Shown here one piece after another: positions 35,614-45,466 of a DNA stretch of 64,000 nt. Each line of letters opens with the position of its first letter. Within the stretch, counting starts at the first letter, position 1. The stretch spans positions 2,273,898 to 2,337,897 of the forward strand of contig JAQFVV010006312.1 in NCBI GenBank assembly GCA_028023455.1, read 5' to 3'. This DNA is from Epiperipatus broadwayi. Its lineage: Eukaryota; Onychophora; Udeonychophora; Euonychophora; Peripatidae. The translations under genes were made by a program, and so were the position numbers. The notes beneath the pieces are model-generated. The model ran no database searches. It saw only the letters and a list, made by a program, of their open reading frames with translations, and was not told the origin of the DNA.

Positions 35614-36258
35614 TAATAAACATCACATGATCACCATTTCTTATGCTTGCTTACAACTGTTATTAAAATAGGCAAAACTCTCTACACGTATTGCTACTCA
35701 CTGCAAGTCAGAGTAATCAATGGATTCCAGAGGCTTGTGCATAAAATCCCCATTTAGTATCTACTCATCCAATATCCCCAGACTAGTTTCTGGATTGTGG
35801 CCTTTGTCAGTGAGATGCCTTGGATCTGAGAGCACTGCACCTAGATCTTAGGATCTAATGCAACCTTCCAGTAGCTATGTTTTATCTCTACTTAACTACA
35901 AGGCTATAGTTATCAAAGACCAAAGATACCAAAATGTATGAGTACTGAACTGAGTTCAGACCTGTATTACTATATAAGCTAATGAGCTTGTATTGAAAAT
36001 ATTATAGTGTTTTCAATTTACGACTCATGGTTTTGTAGTTAAGTAGAGATAAAACATGGTTACTGGAGGGTTACATTAAATCTTAAGATCTAGGTGCAGT
36101 GCTCTCAGATCCAAGGCTGCTCACTGATGAAGGCTATAAGCCAGAAACTAGTCTGGGGATATTGGATGAGTAGGTACTAGATGGGGATTTTATGCACAAA
36201 CCTTCTGGCATCCATTGATTACTCTAGTTTGCACTGACTGGCAATATATACAAAGGGT
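35614..36258. repeat. Family A foldback, arms about 230 bp
   Basis: The left arm (35614-35905) is the minus form: AATAAACATCACATGATCAC, ATCTACTCATCCAATATCCC, GATCTGAGAGCACTGCACCT, TATCTCTACTTAACTACAA. The right arm (about 36022-36258) is the plus form: TTGTAGTTAAGTAGAGATAA, AGGTGCAGTGCTCTCAGATC, GGGGATATTGGATGAGTAGG, GGCAATATATACA. Arms pair well. The middle has the CCAAAGATACCAAAATGTAT block. This is the best preserved foldback copy of the family and has the same arrangement as 821-1860. Confidence 0.92.
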
Positions 36259-36280
36259 TTTGCATATTTTTCTATTGAAT

Positions 36281-36556
36281 CTAGTTAGTTTTTCTTAAAT
36301 TCCATATTAGAACATGTTTGTTTTTAACTATAGCAATATAGTGTATTGCTAGATCACCATGCTGGCTGCAGGAATAACATTTCAGTCTTAAAGATCTGAT
36401 GTAAAGAAAAAGCATGTCTTCTTTGTCTATGATCTGTGTAGGTATGTTTTTAGCATTCACATTGATGTTTAGCTTTAGTTTGAACAAAATTGTTGCGATA
36501 AATGAGTGTAGGTATTCTCTTAAGATATATTGTATTAAAAATTGAAACTTTCCCAA
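36281..36556 (-). pseudogene. Possible retroelement ORF1/gag relic with damaged CCHC knuckle
   Basis: The 91-residue frame ends in a segment RLKCYSCSQHGDLAIHYIAI (residues 57-76). A CCHC zinc knuckle has the pattern C-x2-C-x4-H-x4-C. Here the first two cysteines (60, 63) are present and the last two positions are D68 and Y73, each one base from H and C. Preceding residues (FKLKLNINVNAKNI) could be part of an ORF1-like nucleic-acid-binding protein. This is suggestive only: a CxxC with correct spacing can arise by chance. Less AT-rich sequence upstream on this strand (36560-36800) may be more of the same gene. Confidence 0.35.
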
Positions 36557-37410
36557 ATGGCTTCAACATACACTGGAAATCTTGAACAGTATAGCCAAAG
36601 AATGTGTTTTTAATATACTTATAATGTATCTATGTGATTCCTTATCCACCATGAGCAATGCATAGTTACCTAATGTGGTGCCTTGAGTTTGAAATTGCCT
36701 TTTTTGATATTTATCAAAAAATTTGACTGCCAGATATCTTGGATTAGAATGGTCTGCTATTCATAGCACTGCATTCCAAAGTCCATTTTTTGTTAAAGCT
36801 TAATAATGACCTGGGAAATTTATATAGCATTAAATTTTAATCTGTAGTTGATAATACAATAGAACAAGAGGAAATTTTTTTTTGAAAAAATTAAAGTTTT
36901 CTTGGTATGGTGTTATTAAAGCTGGTACTTACTGTTTATAAAGCTTTTGTACTCCAGGGTGTGGAATGAAGAGGGGGGCAACTCAGCTCTCATTGAATTA
37001 AAAGTTAAGATTATTGGTGTCTTTTAGATTACCTTTTTAAAATCTAGTTGTCCCAGCATTAACAGATACAGTTATGTTTTGTGTTAATTGTTTGAATATA
37101 AGACTTGGCAGCATTAGCACACATTTTGGTTGAGTTTAAAATGGTCATTTTTATGGGAATTACTTTGTCACCAGCCATTTGGTTACCTAACTGGGTAGCC
37201 ACTATTTTTTGATTCTTTATTAATAAAAATAATTGATTCTTTAGCAGATTATTTTAATTATTTTAAAATATGAATCGATATTTATTTCTATTGTTTGACA
37301 TTTTATTTCTGACTTGTTATATATTACTTTGATTGCAGTGTGCACATGTTTGATTGTTTTTTCAGATTTGAATGTAGGCACTTGAACAACATCTTGTTAA
37401 TGATGACAAA
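36557..37410. other. Unassigned sequence
   Basis: Moderately AT-rich with no motif on the plus strand. The first 250 bases may continue the minus-strand relic above. A GAGGGGGG patch lies at 36970-36978. Confidence 0.35.
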
Positions 37411-37490
37411 GCTTTCTTCTTCTTCTGCTTCATCTTCTTTTCTTCTTCTGTTCTTCTTCCCCTTTTTTCTTCTCCTTCTTCTTATTATTA
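37411..37490 (+). repeat. (TTC)n pyrimidine tract with ATT end
   Basis: CTTCTTCTTCTGCTTC, then TTTTCTTC variants, ending CTTATTATTACTATT. On the minus strand this reads as AAT then AAG units, resembling a microsatellite tail of a minus-strand retroposon. Confidence 0.85.
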
Positions 37491-38619
37491 CTATTTAACA
37501 ATTTACTTTACTGACCAAAAATTGTGTTACAAAGGTTTTACAAATGTTTTACAGAAGTTTTGTTGGGATTACAAAGTCATTAAAAATATAACTAGTTATG
37601 GTATGAAATTAGAATAAGAGAGCTTACAGTAATACTAGAATAAATTTAATCTAATTTCACTTATTGTATACATTTGGGCAACATAGATGATTACAGTACA
37701 GTTATATGAACATGGATTTTATATAATTCATGATATATAAATATGAACATTAGTAATTATAAATGGTTGTTATTAATGATACGTTTTTGTACAATATAGC
37801 ATAGAATATAAAAAATAAGTTTATATCATTTGAATGAAAGTTCATTTGACTGAAGATTGACTGGTCTGGTTAGACATCATTTTATGGTATTGGATTCATT
37901 TAATGAGGTTGTCTTGAACATAATCTTTTATGCAGATAGTTGTGCCACAAAGAAGATGAGATATGTGAGAAGGTAGTTAGTACTGGCTATTGTGGTAGCT
38001 TATAGCTTATAGACTGGACTGTTTTCTAAGGAGTAACTGAGCAGTTGCAAAAATGTCTGGGGAAACTGGATGCCTCCTGGTGTTGTTGCTTAGCAGAAGG
38101 CAAACAGGAAAAATGAGGCTGCACATGCTGTTGGAATGTGTGATCTTTAAAAGGACTGAGTTATGTGGTGGATGGAAATAGCTGACCATGTATGCATTGA
38201 ACATAATTTGTCATGTGAAATTTAGTGCTCAGCAATTATTGAAAAGATATTGTTAAACCTTCTCAGTTTCATGGCATAGCCCACAGAATGGGTTGATGTA
38301 TTTGTATAGACAATAAAACCACAAATAGAAGGAAGTTGGAAGTGCATGCAGATTGAGGCTGATTAGGAAGTCAATAAATTTTGGTTGTAGTGCCATTTTT
38401 CAAATTGACAGAGATGTCAGTTATTAATGTCAAGTATGGGGAAGAGGTCATCATTGTCTGAATCTGGATAAAACAGATTATATGCTTTTTCAGTAAGTAT
38501 ACTTGGAATTTTGGGAGAGACTGATCTGCCTGTGGTATGCAGAGTTGAGCAGGTAAGAGCTGTAAGACATGATATTGAGGAGAAGGGGTTAGACTGTAGG
38601 TGTTTCTTTCAGAAGGCAA
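37491..38619 (-). mobile_element. Possible minus-strand retroposon unit with AAT/AAG tail
   Basis: Read on the minus strand, this goes from a less AT-rich stretch (38619 down to about 37860) into AT-rich sequence. It ends GGTCAGTAAAGTAAATTGTT AAATAGT and then the AAT/AAG microsatellite at 37411-37490. Two minus frames lie in the first part: 82 codons (38371-38619; S/T/P-rich, e.g. MPSERNTYSLTPSPQYHVLQ) and 65 codons (38007-38204). Neither matches a family I know. A composition shift followed by a microsatellite tail fits a LINE 3' end or a retroposed transcript, but there is no target-site duplication to prove it. Confidence 0.3.
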
Positions 38620-38621
38620 TG

Positions 38622-38660
38622 ATTACTACTACTACTACTACTACTAATAATAATAATATT
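38622..38660 (+). repeat. (ACT)n/(AAT)n microsatellite
   Basis: About eight ACT units followed by AAT units and ATTACT. Confidence 0.85.
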
Positions 38661-39020
38661 ACTATAAAGGAATATTACTTTTAGTTATTATAGTGCACGT
38701 TGCTTTCTATACTAACATATAATTATTATTATTCATTCTGAAAATTGTTCAATTTTTTTTATAGCATGTAGAATAAAGTGAACATTTCTAAAACCCCTAT
38801 GGTAGAAAATAATCAGCCGTCATTTATGACAAGCGTAGCTTTTTAAGTTAATTTATCGGCCCACCATTAGAGAAGAGTTAATTTCTAGTAATCGACTAAA
38901 ATTTTCCATTATAGTAGAAATTTTGATTCTCAACAATTGTTTGTACTATACAGCAGTCGATTCAATAAATAATTATTTTAATTAATTTGGAGCTCGAAAG
39001 TTATAATTTTGATATTTTTT
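38661..39020. other. Unassigned AT-rich sequence
   Basis: No motif recognised. Confidence 0.4.
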
Positions 39021-39027
39021 TTCCACA

Positions 39028-39138
39028 ACTATGTCTTGTATTGGTGGTCGAGAGGTCAGCGCGACTGCCTTGCACTAGCAGGCAGTTGCCCGGGTTGCGG
39101 GTTCGCGTCCCGGCCGATTACACTTAAAAAAAACTATA
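39028..39138 (+). mobile_element. tRNA-derived SINE
   Basis: A box TGGTCGAGAGG (39045-39055) and B box GGTTCGCGTCC (39100-39110) are both excellent matches. The body is near-identical to the 7.86-kb copy (GACTGCCTTGCACTAGCAGG) and is the least mutated of the five, so probably the youngest. The tail lacks the CTATGA segment (CCGATTACACTTAAAAAA). AACTAT occurs on both sides (39028-39033 and near 39132), a possible short target-site duplication. Confidence 0.88.
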
Positions 39139-40150
39139 TTATTAGGCAAAAGAGCATTATCATTATTAAATAACAAAACTAGTTATAAAATATAATTAAA
39201 TAATACTAAACCTAATAATTTTATACTTTTATCTATATATTTTGTTAATAAATTGTTTCTCTAAAATATTGGTCTATTAGTGTATAACCATAATAGCAAA
39301 TACTAGTGGAGAAGAAAAAATAGCATGACTAGGCAAATCGATCACTTTTTCAGAGAGCAAAGGTACAATTTAATTAAATTAGGCAAATTAAATATAAAAA
39401 TATAACAATATGAAAAATTTGCATAGCATATAAGCAAATAAAGCAGAATACGCTCAATATTTCTAAAATATTTCAATTTGATGCATATTTTAATAAAATC
39501 TCTCAATATACTATTTTAGAAGATGACATTTTAATAAACTTTCATAGGATTTATTCCAAGCATGATAATCTAGCAAAAAATGTTTATAAAACATTTATTC
39601 TTGTATTTAACTAATGCAACTATTTTAATATAATTGATAAGATTTAACAATATAGAAATATTGGAAAAAATATTTACAGATGTTGAAAACTATAGTTACT
39701 GTGGTTTTTACAATTAAAAATAAAAAATGAAAGTAAATATATTTATTTTTAAATTCCTATGATGTTAAAATGCAACAAAATTCTAAGAGTCACTACACTT
39801 TTAGTAAAATTTTAATCATTTGTATAGTAAAATATATAATTTTTGTCTTATGCATATAATTTGCTTTTAAAATATTTTTACTCATTGCACAATTAGTTAT
39901 TTAATAATGCAATCTCTGTAGCAAAGAATAACAGTAAACATTTTTTGATCCACCTGGTGGTAATAATTGCACTGATTTAAATAGCCACATTTCATGACCG
40001 TAAGCAAATATATGGTGAGTTGCATTATATATAGGAGTAAAATTTAACACTTTAAAAACTAAAAAGAAGTAGACAAAAAAATGGATTATTAATAATAATA
40101 TTCAAAAGAGTACAGGCTAAAATAGATAAGTAATAAAAATTCTAGAAACA
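39139..40150. other. Unassigned AT-rich sequence
   Basis: No frame, tandem repeat or motif of note. Confidence 0.4.
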
Positions 40151-40650
40151 TTAGATATTAAAAAATGAGGATTGCCAATTCTTTTACAAGCTTTATGATA
40201 AATGCTTAGCCAGAGCCAGCACTTAAAATATCTCTGTCAGGAACCCCCCCCAACCCCTGACCATGGTTTTGTGCTTTGGCACTCCTCAGAGAGGTGTCAG
40301 GGTAGGTTCAGACACTAAATCTAAAAATACCAACCCAAAAACAAGCACTTATCTAAAAGTTATCTATTGAGTGGAACTTTTAGATAAGTGCTTGGGTTTG
40401 GGTTGGTATTTTTAGATCAAGTGTCTGAAAGCACCCTGACACCTCTCTGAAGAGTGCCAAAGCATGAAACCATGGTCAGGGGTTGGGGGGGGTGTTCCTG
40501 ACAGAAATATTTTAAGTGCTGGCTCTGGCTAAGCATTTATCATAAAGCTTGTAGAGGAATTGGCAATCCTCATTGTTTATAACTTACAAGCTTAAGAGAT
40601 AGGGTCATGTGATCTATGACTCTTATTTTGACTATTTATTAGATATTAAA
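40151..40650. repeat. Near-perfect inverted repeat, arms about 197 bp, with flanking 12-bp repeats
   Basis: The left arm (40164-40360) begins AATGAGGATTGCCAATTC; the right arm (40376-40574) ends GAATTGGCAATCCTCATT. Long blocks pair almost exactly, including GCTTAGCCAGAGCCAGCACT and GGTGTCAGGGT, with a few substitutions and a C/G-run length difference. The loop is 15 bases (40361-40375). The word TTAGATATTAAA occurs just left of the arm (40151-40162) and again at 40639-40650, which could be a target-site duplication if a 64-base tail belongs to the insertion. The arms are less AT-rich than the surroundings. No open frame. It is either a young foldback element or a recent inverted duplication. 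Confidence 0.93.
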
Positions 40651-42640
40651 CTCTCTATAGTAAATAAAATCAAAACAAAACAATTACAATGGTATAGATA
40701 TAAACAGAAAGTATGTCAAGAACAATAAAAAAGAAAAATATTAAATTGGTCACCACTTAAAGAAAAAAAGAGAATATCTAAAATAAGTTGGCAATAAAGA
40801 ATATATAAAAAAGTTAGAGAAAATTTTCAAAAAAATTTGTGATTTAAAAAAGAAGTCTGTGAATTGGAAAGGTCAATAGAACCTACATATTGATGAGAAG
40901 AATAAAAAATGAAAAAAAAAAAACGAATCAAATAGAGCCTTGCCAAATTGTTTTAGATTATATGGAACCAATGTTTTATACTTTTATTTTTTTTAAATGC
41001 ATAAGATTAAAACATTTCAATATTCATTCATTCATATGGATCTCCTCTCATCTAGTTACACTATCAGATGATTATGGATGGTAATGTGTTGTTTATATGT
41101 CAGCACATTTTATATGGCCATATTAGTAATGATATAGAGCTATAAATTAACTATATTTTCTATAAACTTTAAAGAAAATGAACTGCATCAAGATAAATTT
41201 ATTTACTAATATTGAACAAGAGATGTGATATAAATTACTGATAATATACAAGTTTTGGAAAAACCACATATGAAAGTCACTGAAAAATATAAAATAAATT
41301 CACAATAGATAAAATAAACACAAGAAACAAATTTTTATATATCAGCCAGAAAGCTATACCACTTCTCTTGATTATTAAGATTGTAATGGTTGTAACATAG
41401 GTTTATATAATATTTTATATTATAAAATATTTTACTGTTCTTCAGAATTCTTATATAAGCAATATTACATTTAAAAATTTAGGGTCTTGATTTGCCAAAG
41501 GTTTTTGTTTTGTGATTCCCTATTGTCTCAGATAATATACTTCAATTATGTAAAGCATGTTAAGATTTACAATGTAATCAGAATGCAAGAAATGTAAATG
41601 TCATTATAAAAATACTCATTAGCAGTGGTAGAAATAACTACATGTTCATATCTGTAAAAGGAACATTCTTACTTTAAACTTAACCACTTCTACTTAAGAT
41701 TACTATTTAAGTGAATAGATATTCTGATTTGAATAAACTTTATACAGGTGTAAATATAATAATTTATGATATAAAGTTAAAATTTTATGATTGATTTGAG
41801 CAAAAAAATATAATTATCATTGAACTGAATTTGCTGATGATTTGTGATACTTAATTTGCTTTACCATTTCCTGTTTTAAATAAATTAATATGCTAGTAGT
41901 ATTAGATCAAAACTATAGCTAGTGCATATGTAGGAAATATAAGTATTTTTTGAGGATTATTATTATTTTGTAAATTTGATATTTATAGATGAGTTTCCAA
42001 ATGTCAGGAACTATTGGTGATACTCTCTATACATTTTTTTTAATAGTGTGACACTTATATTGCCAAATTTTGTGTCTATAATATGTTTTATGTTATTTAT
42101 AAATTGTAATATGTTATGTATTAAGTAGATGCATTATTATTTTGAATAATTTTCATTGTTTAGTTAATGTTACATATGATTGGTTTAAAAGGAACATTGT
42201 AGACATTTATTCATTTTTCTTTTGCATACACTTTTTTATGACAGTATTTAAAATGAATGGCTAAACTAATTTTCAATAATCCACTGTTAGACAAGGCATC
42301 TCTAAATTCACCAAAGGAAGAATAGTGAAAATAATATTCACCAAACCATCAACTTCTAGATAATAAAAGGTTTGTATCTTGTCTTCTTTGTTTTATTATT
42401 TAACTAATAATAGACAGATATCTATTTTCTGACTAATAATTGAAATGATAATATGGGTGTTGCCCACTATAAAACATATCTAAATTTTTAGAAAATCTTC
42501 AACAAACTAAAAAAAAATAAGTTTAGTTAGATTTAAATCCTAGATTACAGGCATAGAGTTAAATGACTTAGATAAAATAATTTTAGCAATTTATTTTTGT
42601 TTTATTTGTACTGTATTTTATTATTTTTTAAATGTAATTT
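40651..42640. other. Unassigned 2-kb AT-rich region
   Basis: Plus frame of 64 codons at 40890-41084 with no recognisable content. No repeats noticed. Confidence 0.4.
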
Positions 42641-42647
42641 GTTGAAC

Positions 42648-42695
42648 TAGACAACTAGTTATATATATAGTTATATATATATATATATAACTAGT

Positions 42696-42738
<43 letters not shown>

Positions 42739-42740
42739 CT
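42648..42740. repeat. Palindrome TAGACAACTAG-(TA)n, followed by (AT)n
   Basis: TAGACAACTAGTTATATATA (from 42648) pairs with TATATATAACTAGTTGTCTA (to 42701). The (TA)n run continues to about 42735. A (TA)n core bounded by unique complementary flanks marks a palindrome, not just a microsatellite. Confidence 0.9.
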
Positions 42741-42832
42741 TATTCAAATTTTTTGCACATGTCATTTATTATATATAGTGAACATAATTAATTATGATTA
42801 ATTAGGGATCTTCACACTCTCGTTTCTAAATA

Positions 42833-42909
42833 ATTAGGATTTTCTTATTTATATAAGTTTAGGTAAAAAGATAGTGTGCCTAAACTTATATGTATAAGCA
42901 AATCCTAAT
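42833..42909. repeat. 31-bp inverted repeat directly before a SINE
   Basis: 42833-42863 (ATTAGGATTTTCTTATTTAT, then ATAAGTTTAGG) pairs with 42879-42909 (CCTAAACTTATATGTATAAG, then CAAATCCTAAT) with three mismatches and a 15-base loop. The SINE starts within two bases of the right arm. Confidence 0.85.
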
Positions 42910-42910
42910 C

Positions 42911-43014
42911 AAGCATTGGTGGTTGAGAGGTCAGTGACAGCTGCTTTACAAGCAGTTGTCCCAGGTTAGTGGGTTTGCTTCCTGGCTAATGCTATAACAC
43001 ATGAGAAAAAAAAA
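42911..43014 (+). mobile_element. tRNA-derived SINE, diverged
   Basis: A box TGGTTGAGAGG (42920-42930) and B-box-like GGTTTGCTTCC (42972-42982), then GCTAATGCTATAACACATGAG and a poly(A) of ten. Its tail matches the 2.9-kb copy. The box region has the most substitutions of the five, so probably the oldest. I found no clear target-site duplication. Confidence 0.85.
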
Positions 43015-44510
43015 AGATAATGTGGATTCATCTTATCTTTTCAAAAAAAAAACTTTATCTTGTGTTTAGTAAGTAAGTGAGAGTATTCCTTAAATAATAT
43101 AAATCTATACAGTTCATGTGTGGTGGTGATTTCCTAGTGACTATTACAAATTAAACAGCACTAAATAAATAAATAACTTGTTAACCATAATTGATAATTG
43201 TATTTTCATTTCTTCCTTTGACAGTATCTTCTTTAGAAAAATATATTAATATTATTATTCATCATTTATCAGACTTGAGAATATGTCTTTATTCAAAGTT
43301 GGGTATGGGATAGACATTTTAAGAATACATAAATATAATTATAAATGGGGATATGTTATAGGAAGATATTTTTTTCGATTTCAAAATGTTATATTATATA
43401 ACTTAGATAGCTATTTTCTAGAATTTTCTCACTAAAATCAGTCTAAAATTATTAAATTGGCATTAAACAATAATTTTTAATCAAAATATAAAAAAAGTTT
43501 AAAAACTCCAAAAATTAATAATTTTTAAATATTTTTGACTTATACTAAATCAAACTAGAATATAATGTTAAATAAGTCATCTATGGAGCGCCATCAGATC
43601 AAGATAGTTAATTAGATAAAAAAGTAAGGTCCAATTTGCTTAGACCGATTTTCACAGATAATATATGAGAAACAAATGTCTTTTATAATGACATATATAG
43701 TTGAGCTTATTGTAGGCACGCGTGTGAGTAGGCAAACGGTACAAGTTGAGTTGTACGTTTTTATACTATTTTTTTGTTTCATTTCCTAAAAAACTGGTAG
43801 ATATATGCAAGATAAAAACACTAGAGAAATCAGAGTTTAAATGAGCAAACTTTTTGCATTATCCACTGTTATTACTAGAGATGAAAAAGTTTATCATATA
43901 TTATATAGCTGTTTATCTATTTTCAAATACATATATAATATACAAAATACTTATTTACGTATATATTTTTATTTACATATACATATTTTCTTTTCTTTAT
44001 ATATATACGCTTACTTTTTTTAAAAAAAATAAAGTAATAGTACTAAATAAAGCGTAAATAAAATATTGATTTCATTAATTTCTAATATTGCTTTTGGTCT
44101 TTAAATTACTCAAGTATAAAGAGTATTTGTACCATGGCTAATTTACCGAAAATGTTGAAAAATACACCAATTGACCAGAAAAAAGCCACAATATATAATT
44201 GCCAATGGGTGTTTTTTTTTCCAGTATAACCAATTAATTTTTAAAAAATAATAATTCAAAAATCGAGAATTAATTTTTGAAGTCCTAAGGCAATATACTG
44301 GGTTAATAAAAAGGAAATTATCAAAGCACAATATACAATATATAAATTACTCACAAAAATTATGTACACCACTGAATTCATAAATAATTATCAAGGCAAA
44401 AAATATTGAATAAATGTACATTAAGACATTTAGTAACACTGCCTAAATCAAATATGGGAAGGAGGATTATTACATTCTTATTCACTAATGGCAATATTTA
44501 TATCTGGGTT
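43015..44510. other. Unassigned AT-rich sequence
   Basis: Frames near 43841-44057 are short and AT-driven. A less AT-rich patch lies at 43580-43760 (GGAGCGCCATCAGATC, GGCACGCGTGTGAG) without recognised function. Confidence 0.4.
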
Positions 44511-44518
44511 TAGAAATA

Positions 44519-44554
<36 letters not shown>

Positions 44555-44565
44555 TATTTCTATTC

Positions 44566-44615
<50 letters not shown>

Positions 44616-44621
44616 GAATAG
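44511..44621. repeat. Two back-to-back (TA)n hairpins with unique arm ends
   Basis: Hairpin 1 (44511-44562) is TAGAAATATACTA-(TA)n-TAGTATATTTCTA. Hairpin 2 (44560-44621) is CTATTCTTCAT-(AT)n-ATGAAGAATAG. They share three bases at the junction. Each (TA)n is bounded by exact complementary non-repetitive words, so both are true palindromes. Confidence 0.93.
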
Positions 44622-45093
44622 TGTTGCTCAGAGAATAGAATCTCCAACTGCTTTATCCATGAAATGGATATAGAATCCACATAGAACTTAAATTCGTTTT
44701 TTTTTAATGTTTAAAGCAATCTTAATTAAAACATTCATTCAGATACCCTGAATATAAAAAAGCAGATACCTAGTGAGGTAATAATTTAGATAGTTTAGTG
44801 AGAGAATAAAACAATTTTTTTAAAAAAGGTGAATAACTCCATGTGTGTGTATGTTTAAAAAACCCAGAGATACTAATCTTTAACTGAGGTTTAAAGTTTA
44901 TATCTGTGCTAGAGATAATCTCTAGTTTAGTAAATGATTAGTAATAATTATTGTATTTATCTGAGGTGGATGGTGTCAAAGTTGTGAGTGGAGTGAGGTT
45001 GATAGTTGTAAATAAAAATGTAACAATTACTTATTTTCTATTTCTCAGGTTAGCATTATTAAAGAAGTTTTTAGTTTGTACATTATTTAAAGG
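44622..45093. other. Unassigned AT-rich sequence
   Basis: No motif recognised. Confidence 0.4.
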
Positions 45094-45124
<31 letters not shown>

Positions 45125-45170
45125 AATATATACATATACATATATATATATATATAATATATATACAAAC
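45094..45170 (+). repeat. (TA)n microsatellite, impure
   Basis: (TA) runs interrupted by CAAATATATACATATACA and AATATATATACAAAC. Confidence 0.9.
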
Positions 45171-45183
45171 AATCTATATAATA

Positions 45184-45295
45184 TAGAAGTACTTTCGACT
45201 ATACACTTTGTAGTCTTTATCAACTATATAACGTTGATTATTCAACGTTATATAGTTGATAAAGACTACAAAGTGTATAGTCGAAAGTACTTCTA
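45184..45295. repeat. Perfect 54-bp inverted repeat with 4-base loop
   Basis: 45184-45237 and 45242-45295 are exact reverse complements around TTAT. The arm contains GAAGTACTTTCGACTATACA and TTATCAACTATATAACGTTGA. No mismatch over 54 bp points to a young element or a sequence kept identical. It lies between AT microsatellites, where cruciform extrusion is easy. No coding frame. Confidence 0.96.
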
Positions 45296-45332
45296 AAAGA
45301 ATATAATTTATATAAATTGTACTGTATTTTGA

Positions 45333-45429
45333 TATATATATATATTGATTTGTATATTACATATATTCTGAAACGAATACAGATATCAAACTTTATTTAT
45401 TATATATATATATATATATATATATATTG

Positions 45430-45465
<36 letters not shown>

Positions 45466-45466
45466 G
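45333..45466 (+). repeat. (TA)n runs separated by ATTGATT
   Basis: Three TA runs (from 45333, 45400 and 45431), each ending in ATTGA or ATTGTG. The last two are a small duplication of (TA)n-TTGATTA. Confidence 0.9.

Noticed and set aside
44488-45157. Frames reading IYIYIY repeats
   Set aside because: Translations of (TA)n tracts.
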